Assembly: GCA_032164245.1 (NCBI GenBank) | Contig: JAVMKO010000003.1 | Coordinates: 10,116,651 to 10,180,650, forward strand | Direction of reading: 5' to 3' | From: Sternotherus odoratus | Taxonomy: Eukaryota > Chordata > Testudines > Kinosternidae | DNA: 64,000 nucleotides | In this document: piece by piece, positions 46,395 through 58,431 of the stretch | Layout of the letters: the number at the start of each line of letters is the position of its first letter | Numbering within the stretch: the stretch's first letter is position 1 | Program-made: the position numbers and the translations under genes | The notes under the pieces: generated by a model | Told to the model about the DNA's origin: nothing | Databases searched by the model: none | The model's input: only the letters and a program-made list of their open reading frames with translations

Positions 46395-46769
46395 TTTTAT
46401 AGCTACAGAAATTAGTGTATTGTAACTTGGAACATTGTACCTTTAAATCAGATAATCTAATGCAGGGCCAACTTGGGCAGGAAAACAAATGTATCATCTA
46501 ATAGCTGTTCCTGTCTTACATGAACTGAGCTGAACTCTTCATCTTCCTATTCCACAATTTTTGTCATCGGTGTTGGCAGAGAGGCCAAAGATTACCTTCC
46601 CGTCAGTGTAATCTCAAATTATTTGGTCGTTTACCAGAACAGGATTGAAGAACATTGGTGGAGCAGTGGGAAGAAGTCATATTGTATAATCATAAGTCAG
46701 TGCCAGCTATAGTAAATCCAGGATGATTCATCATGCCGTTTTTTTACTACTGGGAGCAGTCTGAAAAAT

Positions 46770-46930
46770 TACAGCTGATTCAGGGGATTACCAGGGATGG
46801 ATTGCTTGATGGTTACCTATTCTGTTTATTCCCTCTGAAGCATGTGGCATTGGCCACTGTTGGAAGACAGGATACTGGGCTAGATGGACCTTTGGTCTGA
46901 CCCAGTATGGCCGTTCTTATGTTGTTATAT
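46770..46930 (+). mobile_element. CR1 LINE 3' end (TTCTTATG type)
   Basis: The motifs GATTACCAGGGATGGATTGC, GTGGCATTGGCCACTGTTGG, ACTGGGCTAGATGGACCTTT and GGCCGTTCTTATGTTGTTAT are canonical. Confidence 0.95.
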
Positions 46931-47759
46931 TCTTTTGATTAGCTGGTAACACCATCTCAAGTATTTCTGAAAGAAGAGGAAAGTGAAAAATTGTGCAAGT
47001 GGATTATGGGATAACGTGATATCAGTGTGACAGCAGATTTGGAAACAAACGCTGGCAGATTTGTGTATTTTGGGGCACAGTTTTGCCCACATTTTCACTC
47101 AGTCCATACATAGACAAAACTCCTATTGAAACCAGTAGGAGTTCTGCCTGAGAAAGGACTGAGTAAAAATTAAAAAAAGACCAACAACGGGACAAATCAT
47201 AAAGGAAATGTCTGTTATCAACAAGATAAGTGTCATGACAGTGCCAGGGTCAGATTTTGTGGAGGTTGCACAGGCAGACTGAACTGTATACATCACAACC
47301 AGTAATTTGCAACTGCCCTCCCAGTCACTAGTGAGAGTTCATGGGGTTCTACAGTATAAAACGTTTGCATTTTCTGTCTTAATTCAGCTGCTAACTGAGA
47401 TGCCAAGTTTTGGGAGGTAGACTCCTGGCATGAACAGAATGCACCAAAAGTAAAGAATATCTTAAAACTTTCTTTTACAATTTTCCTGAAGCCTTAACTT
47501 AAAAAAAAAAAAGTTTAAGAATGTAGAGCCCAATCCAAAGTCATGGAAGTTAATAGAAAGACTCAGTGAGCTTAAAGGACATTTTGATTGATTTAATGTG
47601 GGTGCAACACCTGTGTGTCTTAGACACTACAATTCAAAGTTCAGCAGGGCAAAATCTGGTCTCATCATCATGTTTGATCTCTGGAATGATCTTGACAAAA
47701 AACGTAGACTGCAAAGAAATAATATCACCAGCAAAACAAGACTGCCGCGTCGTGTTCTG
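46931..47759. other. No recognised feature
   Basis: No gene is seen. A poly-A run (A11) lies at about 47502-47512. Confidence 0.35.
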
Positions 47760-47867
47760 AGAGACAAGGTGGGGGGAGGTAATATCTTTTACTGACACAA
47801 CAGTTAGTGAGAGGGACAATCAGAAGTGGGTCCAATAAAAGATATTGCCTCCTCCACCTTGACTCTC
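47760..47867. mobile_element. Fold-back copy of the GACAAGGTGGG repeat
   Basis: The left arm AGAGACAAGGTGGGGGGAGG + TAATATCTTTTA (47760-47791) is matched by an inverted right arm TAAAAGATATTGCCTCCTCC + ACCTTGACTCTCT (47836-47868). About 44 bp separate the arms. A single, non-inverted copy of the family lies at 50062-50160. Confidence 0.8.
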
Positions 47868-48704
47868 TAACATCCTGGGTCAGAGTGCTAGTCTCCCAGC
47901 ACCAATGTGATAAGATCTAGAATTGTTCCCTAGTGCCTCTCCATTTCTGCATCTCAAGTAATCAACTAACCCAATGTCTGACAATAAAGGGAAGGGTGGA
48001 TATTATCATTTTAGAGATTGGAGTGAGTTTTCAGATTATAATTTGCTATCTAGTGTAACAAAGATCCACTTGACATAAGCATTTCTGAACCATGGTGGAA
48101 TGAACAGATTCACTTGACATAAGCCAGCATTTCTGAACCATGGTGGAATGGAAAAGAATAGGGATACTGTAACGCCTATCCATAGAAACTATACAGGAAG
48201 GACACAGTGAGGCAAAGAGAGAGGGAAAAACCTAAAAATCCCACATAGTGTAACAAAATAAAGTTTCTTAGTGGTTAACGATGAGAAATTGGAGGCACAA
48301 TCGGTGCTGGGATCACATCTGACCATTGAGTCACTACCACATTCCCCTCATGTGACAGTGTTGTTATGGCTGGTATGTAGTGGGATTTCTAGAAGGGGGT
48401 AAATATGAATGATCTCTGACTCTGTATTTCTACACTGCAGTGCTAGTGCATCACAAATGCACTGTCATCTCTTGGCCACTCTCAGCATTGCTGTTTTGTA
48501 GGGTTCTCCCTCCCTTTTTGTATATTTGGTTTGCATTATTTCCCTCCCACCCCAAAAGATATCAGCTTGCATTTTCCATCATGAGTCCCGGTTGGTGCCT
48601 GATATTTTAAAATGCTAAGCATCTCCTCAGATGTGTTGAGAGGCCTGAGCTCCCATTGACCTCAACAGAAGATGAAGGTGTCAGCACCTTCCAGAATATG
48701 CTGC
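47868..48704. other. No recognised feature
   Basis: No gene is seen. A short local direct repeat (CACTTGACATAAGC...CATTTCTGAACCATGGTGG) lies at 48067-48147: about 37 bp, two copies. Confidence 0.4.
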
Positions 48705-48920
48705 TGCCAAGATTTTTGAATGCAAGTGCCTCAAATTAGGCTCTTTTGTCCATATTTAGGCACCTGAAAAGGTGGCCCTAACTTTCAAAAGCACCAAGCA
48801 TCTATTGAAGTTAGCAGGGACTGAAGGCTGATTGCACTTGTGAAATTAGAAGACTTATTTAGGGACCTAAATATGGACAAAGAGCCTAAGTGGAGGCACC
48901 CAGGACTGAAAATCTTGGTC
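48705..48920. mobile_element. Palindromic MITE
   Basis: The left AAGATTTTTGAATGCAAGTG, TTAGGCTCTTTTGTCCATAT and TTAGGCACCT pair with the right AGGGACCTAAATATGGACAA, AGAGCCTAA and GGACTGAAAATCTT. Arms are about 55 bp with moderate divergence. Confidence 0.8.
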
Positions 48921-50061
48921 AGCATGTCACAGAATCAGGCCCATATTTTTACTCCATGTTTCTAAACCCTTTGTGTTACTTCTCTCTCCTCACTGGTTTT
49001 CCCAGCTCTTTGCAATTTAATATCATCTGTACTTTTTGAGACTGTGCTGCCACCTGCCATTCCTAGGGCCTAGTCCTGGTGCTAATCTATCCGCTTTCCC
49101 TGTCAGTACTTTCCCCCACTGACATACAATCATTCATCAGTGGTCAGGTTTGTCAGGATGTTCTACGCATCACTCCTCTTTTTGTTTATCTTAATCAGCA
49201 GACATAGTACAGGTAAGTACAAAATACACAAACTTAAGCCAATGCCAGCCATACAAGAAAATGAAAAATGACCTCATTATATTAAATAGGGTACACTCAA
49301 GTATAAAGTGTTTCAGTTCAATCGGACTCTTCACATCACTGGACTTTTCATTGCTGGGATCGTATTTGCCTTGCCTTTTCAATCTATCCCTAGAAGTCTT
49401 TTCTGTTGACTTTGTCTCCCCATAAGGTACAGTATGTCTTCCCACTACCGATTATGCATGTTTTGGCTGGCTAGGGAGCTAAAGTTTCTACCCTGCATTT
49501 GCATTAGGTAAAAATATCCCCCTCTGATCTGCATTACTGGAGCCATATTGAAATTCCCCCACTCTGTAAAGGCTAGGGTTTGCTTTGTGGCTTTCACTTA
49601 TTAATTGGTATCTTGCTTTTCTACAGAGGTTTTCATCTGAGTATCTTTAATCACTCTGCACACATTAATTATTGAAATTTCTCAGGATAAGTATTATTTG
49701 CCCACGTGACACATTTGTAAGATAAGAAACAGTGAGATTAAGGCCAAAATTTTCAAATTTGTATGTCTAAAGTGAGACACCTATAATCACATTGAGGAGT
49801 TAACAAAATGGCACCAATGACAATCAGCCTACGAATTTAGGTACCTAAATACGGACTATCTTTAGCCACCAAACTTTGACAAAATTGATGAGGTAGAGTA
49901 AATGAGAGGTAAAGCCCTTGGAATAGAGCAGAAGATTCCTAGCAGTGTCCTGTTCTAGCAGCACTAGCAGTCTCCATCACTTGTAAGAACTGACAAGACA
50001 CTATTGTGGTGATCAGATAATCCAATCCAAAATGTCTTGTTTATTTTATTTCTTCTTGAAA
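48921..50061. other. Mostly unclassified
   Basis: No gene is seen. A further palindromic-MITE-like remnant lies at about 49740-49875 (CCAAAATTTTCAAATTTG, AATTTAGGTACCTAAATACG). Confidence 0.35.
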
Positions 50062-50160
50062 GACAAGGTGGGTAAGGTAATAACTTTTATTGGACTAACT
50101 TCTGTTGGTGACAGAGACAAGCTTCTGAGCCACACGGAGCTCTTCTTCATGTCTGTGAGA
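50062..50160 (+). mobile_element. GACAAGGTGGG interspersed repeat, single copy
   Basis: It reads GACAAGGTGGGTAAGGTAAT, AACTTTTATTGGACTAACTT, CTGTTGGTGACAGAGACAAG and GAGCCACACGGAGCTCTTCT, a common amniote/turtle interspersed repeat. The class is not certain to me. Confidence 0.7.
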
Positions 50161-53100
50161 ACTGAAAAGCCTTCCCTGTACATGCTGACCTCACGCTGGT
50201 TTCTAAACAATATCTGAAGGATATATTTTTCTGGAGGACTTCCATACAGTTTGTCATTTGGCAGTTTCTAGGAACTACTTTGTTGTAAGATAGGTGGAAT
50301 TGTTTATCCATGACATCTTTTTGCAATTCCAGATTGAGATTTTCTGTTCAAATTGGGAGCTGAAGGCAGTGATTGTCACTTGAATATAGGCTACATTTTG
50401 TACCATTCTGTCCAAAAATATTTGTATGTGGAAAGGAAAGTTATTTTTGGATTGCAAGTAAGATGACACTTGCCTGTATTCCGGAGAATGCCTCTTCACA
50501 TTGTGGTTGCCTTTATTTGACATGTATATATCTTCACCGATCCTGGTTACTTTATAAAATATTGTATGTGAAATATTGGTGTTGGAGGGCTCTAATTTAT
50601 CTGTAGCCTAAACTATTCTCCTGTACTTCTTTCCTGGCTGGTATAAACCCTGCTTTCTCCTGTCCAAAGATTTCTGTCCCCTTATTTCTATTCTGGTTAG
50701 TCAGTTCCCCACCACTGAGAGAATCCGACATCCATTTTTAAAGGTGACTTGCAAAGAATCTGAAGATGGCATGGACGGGGATAACAAAAGAGCAAAATAT
50801 TTTGTACTACCTGACTGGCACAAACTGCACCAAAGACTCCTGCCCCAATACTTGAAAAAAATAAATTGAATTTTTATAAAAAAGGGTTTTAAAACCCTTC
50901 TGCTGTTATACTGGGGGGGCTGAATTTGCCCTCACAGGCCAGCCCCTATTTACCATTCAGACAGCAAATAGGCAGCTGGAACAGCTCATAAAGGGCAGGA
51001 AAAAATGACTTCTACTTGGCTGGACGTATTGGAGGGAGAGAACAGAAACTGCCCCGGTTTGCAGACTATTTCAGATTCTAAATTTAAATTTAATCTTTAA
51101 ACCATTAAAAAGCAGTTTGAGGCAGGGGGGTAGGAGGGCTGGCATATGGGGTAAGGTTGCCTGGACTGAGGTTACTGCGCTCAGAAAGTCGCAAATAAAA
51201 ATAAAGATTCTAAAATAGGACAGAAACAAAAATAAAGTTTTGCCTTTAGACCCTCATCCTGCAGTGAGCTGAGTGCTTCCTGAAAGATCCTCATTGCCCC
51301 TGAAATCAATGGGAACTTAACCCTTGTGAATCCCAGCTCCTGGGGCCCATTGTATACTTCAAAGCACCCCAAGGCCAGCATAGGGCCAGCACAGAACTGA
51401 TTCCAGGACCAGGGATTATATTGGTCTTCTTTGTAGACCCCTTGTCAGCTGCATATAATGGAATTTGATTTCAAATAAGAATATAAGCCTCTATTTCTTT
51501 GTAATTCTGAAAGAAATACAGGCAAATCCATTCTTAATCCTTTAAATATGTCTATTAAAAGGACTTTACGAATGATGGATAGTTAAATGTGTCCCTCCCT
51601 TGGGAGTGCATGGGAGCCTTTCTGAGTTGATCCAGTCTGGCTTGATCAAGAAACTTGATTATAATTAAAAAACATAATTGGCAGCATTCTCTGGATATGG
51701 CAGAGATTTTGTGAAATATGCAATCGGTGTTATACAAAAAAATATGAACCCCTATTACAAAATGTTGTTAAAAGTTGTTAAAATGATAAATGCAGTGCTA
51801 GAGTCACTGGCCTGGTTTATATAGCACCTTGCACAACCAGATCACACCGAATCCGGAAATAGGCTGGCTATATATACAATATCTCTTCATGTAAATATAT
51901 TGCTAATTTCTCCCTAAGGAGTCAGAAGAGACAGCCCATCCTATCTGCTTGCAAATTGATAAGGTACAAAGCATTGACTTTAACGTAAAAAAATCAGGCT
52001 GGCAAAATGTTTCGGCTGTTTATTACAGAATGTTACAGAGACAATTTTAGTACATACCTAAGCTATCGCTGAAATGTCATTGCCTGAATTGTTTCTAACC
52101 AAAATAATGCCAATTTTAGTCATTCAATTCAGTGATTGAATAATAGAAATAGGGTGGGTTGGAATTTTTAACAAAAATCTTGTAAAATGCCCCATTTTTT
52201 TCAATAATGGAAATCTTTCCCAGAACATTTATTTTCCATTTTTTTTTAATATTTTCGTTATCGACTTTAAACAATGGAATGCAGCCTGACCGCTGCTAGG
52301 GAAGATGTTCCCCCCCCCCCTCACCCATCCACACTGGGTCTAGGATTCTTTTTGCAAAAGGTAGAATGTTTCTTTGGAAACTCAGTTTTCATTTTAGGGG
52401 ACTTTGATTGTTGACGTTTAGATTCATGGTAGAATGTTTTTCAAAATCCCACAATTTCATGTTTGAAAATTTCCAAACCCAAGACTGCACTCTTTGTAAA
52501 TACCAGGCCAGAAAATATGACAAATTTGAAATGGACATATATGATGCAATTGCAGAATTTATGTTCATGAAAATTAAGGAATAATTGTGTTTTTAAATAA
52601 TAGATCTAAAAGGAAACAAGATAGCTATTCAGCTATCACTGAATTATCTTCAACAAACTTACAGCTCTCCATGTAATGGACTCTTCCAATGATTCCCTTA
52701 ATTATATAGATGCTAACAGTACGCATTTATTGATGTACAGTTATAGGGTCAAATACTGTGCTACAGTGAATGGGTAGTCAGTAGAGCAGCCACCGTTTAC
52801 ATTTGCACAGAATTTGGTCCCCAGAGTCTAATCAGACTTTAGAAACAATAAACTATGGAAGTATTTATCAAATAAAATTCCATCTAAAATTGTTATTTAA
52901 GTTTCAGAACTGGATGGTTGACTGTGTCTACTTGTCATGCCCCGGGTTTATAACAAAAGCTCTTTTTGTGGTATCTGAAACATACAAGAGTATTCAAGCA
53001 TGGCAAGATGTGCGCTCTAAAGAATGCTAACAATGGAATGGAATTGACATTGCAATGAACAGATGGAATACCATCCAATAATATTGTGTATTATAAAGAA

Positions 53101-53229
53101 AGAACATTCTCATCTTTCACCATTGAATATTAAACTATATGGCACTTCTGCTATTAGAAATATTTTTTTTAAAAAATAGATTACTGCACTGTCCATCTCT
53201 CTCATATAACAGTAATCCATACAAGACTG
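50161..53229. other. No recognised gene or bounded repeat
   Basis: These 3 kb lack recognisable repeats. A C-run lies at 52311-52320. Parts (for example 51860-52140) look like unique, possibly conserved noncoding sequence. Confidence 0.35.
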
Positions 53230-53520
53230 CTGGGGATGATTGGAAGGAGCATAGGGCTGGTGGTTAGGAAACCTGACTTCAGTGGAGTTACACTGATTTA
53301 GACTAGTTGAGGAGCTGCCCCATTATAGAGACTCAAACCTGGATCTGTTGTGTGGCGTTGGGCAAGTCACTTCACCTCATGTCTCCTTAGTTTCTCCCGG
53401 TCAGTAAAAAGGCAGCTAATATTGCCCCCTCCTCTTTGCACTTTGAGATCTGTCGACAAAAGTTGTGACATGATGCAAAGTATGATTTTTTGTATTATAT
53501 TGTATGTATTATTTTAGGTT
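53230..53520 (+). mobile_element. MIR-like CORE-SINE
   Basis: The motifs GAGCATAGGGCTGGTGGTTA, GGCGTTGGGCAAGTCACTTC, ACCTCATGTCTCCTTAGTTT, GCAGCTAATATTGCCCCCTC and CTTTGAGATCTGTCGACAAA occur in order. About 50 bp in the first half (CAGTGGAGTTACACTGATTT) look inserted. Confidence 0.75.
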
Positions 53521-55573
53521 GCACATTTTCTAGTGTGAAATATTTGAAAATATACATGCTGTGAATGAAATATATACTGTATATTATAAATACACACATA
53601 GAGTGCAATCGCCTTAAAGCCAGGGGATACGTATAATTCTTCAGTAACTTTAATTACACACTAATGGCAAATATAGCATTTCATTTGATACCAGTGTACT
53701 GTGATAGACATCATCAAACAAGGGAGGGCCTTAAAAGAGCAAGAACATGTAATCCCACATCCTTCCAAATTCCTTTCCCTGTTGTCTCTGAGGTCGCCCC
53801 TCCCCTAGACACACAAGTTGCACTGGTTTGACATAAAGCAGTTTAGCAATCCATTCAGTTAAACTCGTGTAAGCCCCTGTGTGCACACACTTGTAGTAGA
53901 AGAGGCAATGTGGCCTAGTGGATAGCCGAGTGGATCAGGATTCTGGAGACGTGGATTTGGTCTAAACTCATTAAAATGTATGTACGCCATTGCCGCTTTG
54001 TGTGCAGACCAGGCCTTATTCTCCTCTCTCAGGGGCAAAACCAGCCCCTGTTGCTGCACAGGTCCCAAAGGCAATGAAGCTGGTGTGGTTCAACTGTGCA
54101 GGAAAAGGTGCGAGGCTCCAGGCAGACAGATCAGTCCCTATGTACAGTGCAGCGCTCAGCCAGTGCTCTGGGGTAAGTAGGGCAGGATGTGTGGAGCAGG
54201 GCTGTATGATCCACAGCAGCTGTATCCTCCCATCCCGCCCTCCACAGGAGAGTTGAGTTATGGGCCCACAGCACTACTTCTGCCACAAGGTGAGAGTATC
54301 CTCTGTAGAATGATGCTCCAGCTATTCCACAGGCTGCGGGGAAGGATGTTGTCTGCTTCCTCCCATCCCTGCTACTCGGGCTAGGCACTGGACCAGTGGC
54401 TTGGGCCCCGATTCAGCATGTATCAGGATTCAACACGGCACTTAAGCACATGCATGTTGTTACTAAAGTCCCATTAAAGACAGTTAATTGTCTTTAACAG
54501 TCCATCCCGATGCAGCACCACACGCAGGCATGGGCTTAAAACTGTGCTACTGAATCAGGATGGACTAAAGCACATGGTTAAGCAGTTTGTCGAATTGGGG
54601 CCTTGGCATTCCCTGACTGTTGTATTTGCTAAAAACAAAGAAACAAGTAAAAAATAATCTACAAGTAACTGATAGAAATGGCAGCCAGCCAGTATGAGCA
54701 AGACATTATCAGATTAATTCAGTTTAGCCATCTGCCTTTAGTCCCCTGCCCTCCAGACAGACGGTGGACAGGTGGACTAGATTTGCTGGGAGGTTACCTG
54801 GAGTGATGCCAGGCATCCTTGCCCTGCCCTACCAATCACAGCCCAGTGTGGTGGCAGGCTGAGCTAAAAGATCATTCCTCCATCTCCAAGAAGCCCTCCT
54901 ACTGGCCAGGGCATAGGAAGCTGTACTCCACCCTTTAGACTGAACTGGGGAAGGGTCATTCAGGCCCTTATGCTGCAAGTAGGCTTTTCCCTGACAGTCA
55001 CCCATGCGCCGGGGGGACGGGGATTGGGGCAAGGGCTCAGTCTTTCTCCTCCGGAGTGGTATTGGTGGTTAACTGCAGAATCTCTCCTTCTGACCACACA
55101 TTGCCCTTTCTCTTCGTTTCGTATCAAACGAGAATTGTGTTTGGTTTTCCCCAGGCTCCATTACGTTATAGAATGCTTTTGTGAGGGAACATCATCTGTG
55201 CGGGGAAGCACGATATCTCCCTTGATTGTGGAATTCATACAGCTGGGGTCAAAAGTCTCACCCGAGGAGACTGCCTGGAATCTGTCCCTGGGGTGCTCAA
55301 ACCATGTTTGCAGGGATGAAGTGCGGCTTGGTTTGAGCCATGTGTGGAGAAGCTTGAGCAGGCCAGACAGTATCTTTGGCTGGGTAGAGGTCTGCTACTC
55401 AGACCCCATCATCAAAATGGTTATGTTCATTCCCCTCCTTCATTCTTGTTTCATAAAGGTGTTACCTGTGCCCCATAAACTATTTGTATCTTGTGAGAGG
55501 TCTTTGGGTGGGGAGGGGGACAATAAAACTTGTAATAGCCAAGGAGATTATCAATTATTCTTTACTTTTTCAG
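53521..55573. other. Upstream flank of the CRISP coding exons
   Basis: A noncoding first exon and promoter of the CRISP gene would be expected here or further upstream, but I could not identify them. A MIR-like head (GGCAATGTGGCCTAGTGGAT) lies at 53902-53965 and a MITE at 54405-54603. Confidence 0.35.
54405..54603. mobile_element. Palindromic MITE (GGCCCCGATTCAGC ends)
   Basis: The left GGCCCCGATTCAGCATGTAT and right GCAGTTTGTCGAATTGGGGCC are inverted. Inner arms GGCACTTAAGCACATGCATG and GGACTAAAGCACATGGTTAAGC are related. ATTAAAGACAGTTAATTGTCTTTAAC at the centre is a perfect-looking stem. Confidence 0.75.
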
Positions 55574-55635
55574 AGATGATTCTGCTAACTGCACTTGTGT
55601 GTCTGGCCATTGGACTACATCAGTCTGTTGGACAG
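55574..55635 (+). CDS. CRISP gene, coding exon 1 (start codon and signal peptide)
   Basis: This is the first coding exon of a cysteine-rich secretory protein (CAP superfamily). The acceptor TTTACTTTTTCAG precedes AG and then the ATG at 55576. Twenty codons follow up to the donor CAG|GTATGAG, phase 0. The peptide is a signal sequence with hydrophobic core LLTALVCLAIGL and ends just before the mature N-terminus. A splice acceptor only two bases before the ATG implies at least one noncoding exon upstream, not identified. Family knowledge: CRISPs are secreted proteins of the male reproductive tract, saliva and other glands, with a venom branch in squamates and a second, cysteine-rich ion-channel regulatory domain. 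Which turtle paralogue this is cannot be decided from the N-terminal half. Exons 1-4 join in frame into 140 codons. Confidence 0.9.
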
Positions 55636-55929
55636 GTATGAGCCTTAAACTTTATGTCCCTCTAAATGCTTTGTTCTTGCTTAGAAGCCCACAGATAAAA
55701 CTGATACTTGGCCACCAGCATCATTAATTATAACCCCTCCGTTTTTTCCTGCTGATATTGGAAGAATCTCTGTTCTAAGTTTGTACCAAGCACAAATTTC
55801 TTACTGTACTCATTCTTACCAGCAGCTGGTCTCCGCAATTTCTACCTTTGTCCTAAAATACTTCTTCCTATGCAGCCGTTTGACCGACTAGACAAGGAAT
55901 TTATATTCTACCATCACCATGCAATATGA

Positions 55930-56125
55930 GCATTTCACAATCCTTAATATAGTAAATCCTGAGGTAGGAAAATGTTGTTATCACCATTTGGCTGATGGAG
56001 AACAGAGAAGCTATATGACTTACTGAAGACCATACAGAAAGTCTGTGGTAAACCATGGAATTGAACCCCTGGTTCTTAAATCCAAGGGTAGCACCCTTAC
56101 AGCTAGACTATCTTTAAGATACCAA
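55930..56125 (+). mobile_element. MIR-like SINE in CRISP intron 1
   Basis: The motifs GTTATCACCATTTGGCTGAT, GAGAACAGAGAAGCTATATG, CTGTGGTAAACCATGGAATT and AACCCCTGGTTCTTAAATCC follow the MIR core order (old copy). Confidence 0.7.
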
Positions 56126-56864
56126 TACACCATAAGGGTGTATGATAATTCCAGTGTTCATTGTCCCCTAAATAATGTGTTTAGTGGTGATAAGAATGAA
56201 GGAGGAAAATTTTTGTTACATAAATATATAGGGCGTCACCTAAAGCTCAATTAAGTTAAAGGGAGTCAGTCTCCACTGACTTTACTGGACTTTCCAACAG
56301 GCCCAAGGAAATAATCATTTCATTGCATTCACTGCTCCTAAGGCACGGCTATCCTCTCTATTAGGCTATAACTCAAGCATAGAGTTATATCCTAATATAT
56401 ATCCTCCTGTTTTTTTAGCATAGAGGGAGTGAAGATTAGGCCAAAAAAAAAAGATTAAAAAAGTGCCCAAAACAAAACTGTAAGTAACTGTATGTATTTT
56501 TTTCTGCAGCTCATGGCTCCATTGTAAAGGGAATGTTTAAAAAGCAAACCATAAATTGTTGCCATTTAATAGTGGCATCCTAATTTATTTATTTGTAACC
56601 ATGAAAATGTTTCTATTATTTTTTTGTTTTCAGGGCTTTCTTAAATCTAAATGTTTGCCTGAATGCCCCACAGGGGTGTTTTTAAACAAAATAAAAAACC
56701 AGAATGACAGCTACATTATTGCCTGGTATCATCTGGGAAACCTATTGGTTGTATTTAACCAAACAGATCAGCCCATACTTCTTGAAGCAAGATAGCAAAA
56801 ATTAGTTTATGATTACTAAGTCATGCTCAGGATTTTGCAAAAAATTAATCATATAGAATGAATG

Positions 56865-57283
56865 TTTCAATTCAATCCAGAGGAGACCAACAAAAATTAC
56901 AAAAGACATTGAACACCTATCAGGCATATTTAGTCTTGAGAGAAGACTGAGGGGAGGAATCTGATAACAGTCTTCAAATATGTTAAGGGTTGTTATAAAG
57001 AAGATGATGAGCAATAGTTCTCTGTGTTCAGTGAATGCAGGACAAGAATTAATTGTCTTAATCTGTAGGAATTAAGGGAGATATAAATTAGCTATTAGGA
57101 AAAATTTCTAATTAAGAATAGTTAAGTAGTAGAATAACCTTCCAAGGGAGATTGTGTAATCCCCATCATTGGAGATTTTTAAGAGCAAGTCGGACAAACA
57201 CCTGTCTCTTGTTCCCACTTCAGTACAGGGGCTAGACTAGGTGACTTCAAGGTCCCTTCCAGCTCTACATTCCTATGAGTCTA
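56865..57283 (+). mobile_element. CR1 LINE 3' end in CRISP intron 1
   Basis: The sequence runs from CAACAAAAATTACAAAAGAC through TTAGTCTTGAGAGAAGACTG, AATAGTTCTCTGTGTTCAG, GATTTTTAAGAGCAAGTCGG and CAGGGGCTAGACTAGGTGAC to CATTCCTATGAGTCTAAG, a long CR1 3' tail. A MITE is inserted at its very end. Confidence 0.9.
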
Positions 57284-57286
57284 AGG

Positions 57287-57557
57287 CCTGGTCTACATTG
57301 CAGTTTAAGTCGATGTACGTTACATCGCTCAGGGGTGTGAAAAAAATCGACCTACTGAGGTGTCTACACCATGCTATGTTGATGGAAGACACTCTTCCGC
57401 TGACTTAGTTTCTGCCTCTCGGGGTGGTGAAGTACTGAAGTCGATGGGAGATTGCTCTGCCATCGATTTATCGCATCTTCACCAGACCCATTAAATCAAT
57501 GGCACTGCATTGATCTCAGCCGTGCCAATTTAGCAGGCCAGTGTAGACAAGCCCTAA
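57287..57557. mobile_element. hAT-type MITE in CRISP intron 1
   Basis: The left end GGCCTGGTCTACATTGCAGT and right end CCAGTGTAGACAAGCCCTAA are inverted. The interior has CGATGTACGTTACATCGCTC, AAAATCGACCTACTGAGGTG and CCATCGATTTATCGCATC. Confidence 0.9.
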
Positions 57558-57769
57558 ATCATATGGCTGCGATTTTTAAAGGAGTTATGTTCCCAACTCC
57601 TACTGAATTTCAGGAACACTATTGCATTAAAAATTGTCAGGTTAAAAGCCTTAGATGTTTTAGATAACACGTTTCCTTGCATGTGACATTAATACAGAGC
57701 TTTTAAATTCTTAAACCTGAAAGATTTTTGTGTAATAGCTGTCCCTGAGCGCTATTTGCTTTACTTAGG

Positions 57770-58023
57770 CTATGGACAGACTACAGTTTAGGTCGGAATA
57801 AGTTATATCACTGAAGGGTGTGAGTAAGTTAACATAAACTATGCCTCCCTAAGTATCAGTGTGGACAGCAGTTTGTCAGTGAGGGAGAGTTTCTCCTGCT
57901 GCCATAGCTACCACCGCTCATGGGTCTGGAGTAATTAAGTCAATGTGAGAGCTCTCTCCTATCAGCTTAGAGTTTCTGCACTAGCCGGGCTACAGCACTG
58001 CAGCTCTGCAGTGTAGCCATAAT
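57770..58023. mobile_element. hAT-type MITE in CRISP intron 1
   Basis: The left end GGCTATGGACAGACTACAGT and right end CAGCTCTGCAGTGTAGCCATA are inverted. The interior (AGTTATATCACTGAAGGGTG, AGTGTGGACAGCAGTTTG) fits the same broad family as 724-992. Confidence 0.75.
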
Positions 58024-58431
58024 GGTAGTATTTAATTCAAGGCCCGATCCTGAAACTGAATCCACATAGGTGCCAGACTGAAGTCAGGGGCTGCCTCCAG
58101 GCCAAGAATTGGGGCCTCAGTTAGTAAAATTGCACTAGGCCAGTCAGTTTTATTTGTAGACATTTTAAAAATCATTTCCAGGGGACAGTACTGTAGTATA
58201 ATGCTGCACTATTTCTCTTCACCCTTTTAAAAATATAAATAAATATTCCCATGCAAACTATTTTCTTCACATTTCTTCCTAGAAGTCTTTCAATTGATCT
58301 TATATTTTTGTTTTTACAAAAAGCTTATATTTACAAAACCTTAAATTGTGGGCCATTTTGTTTCTGAAAGAGAACCTTACAAACCACACTTGTAAAACCT
58401 AAGTGAATTGAGACCATTTCAGACAGTGACA

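Noticed and set aside
54970..55641. A 223-codon frame read as one CRISP N-terminus
   Set aside because: Only its last 20 codons from the ATG at 55576 form the signal peptide; a splice acceptor directly precedes them and the upstream part has no family similarity.
56634..56795. Possible exon after a good acceptor (TTTTTTGTTTTCAG) in CRISP intron 1
   Set aside because: The translated sequence does not resemble any CRISP segment, no donor follows in a fitting phase, and exons 1 and 2 already join in frame.
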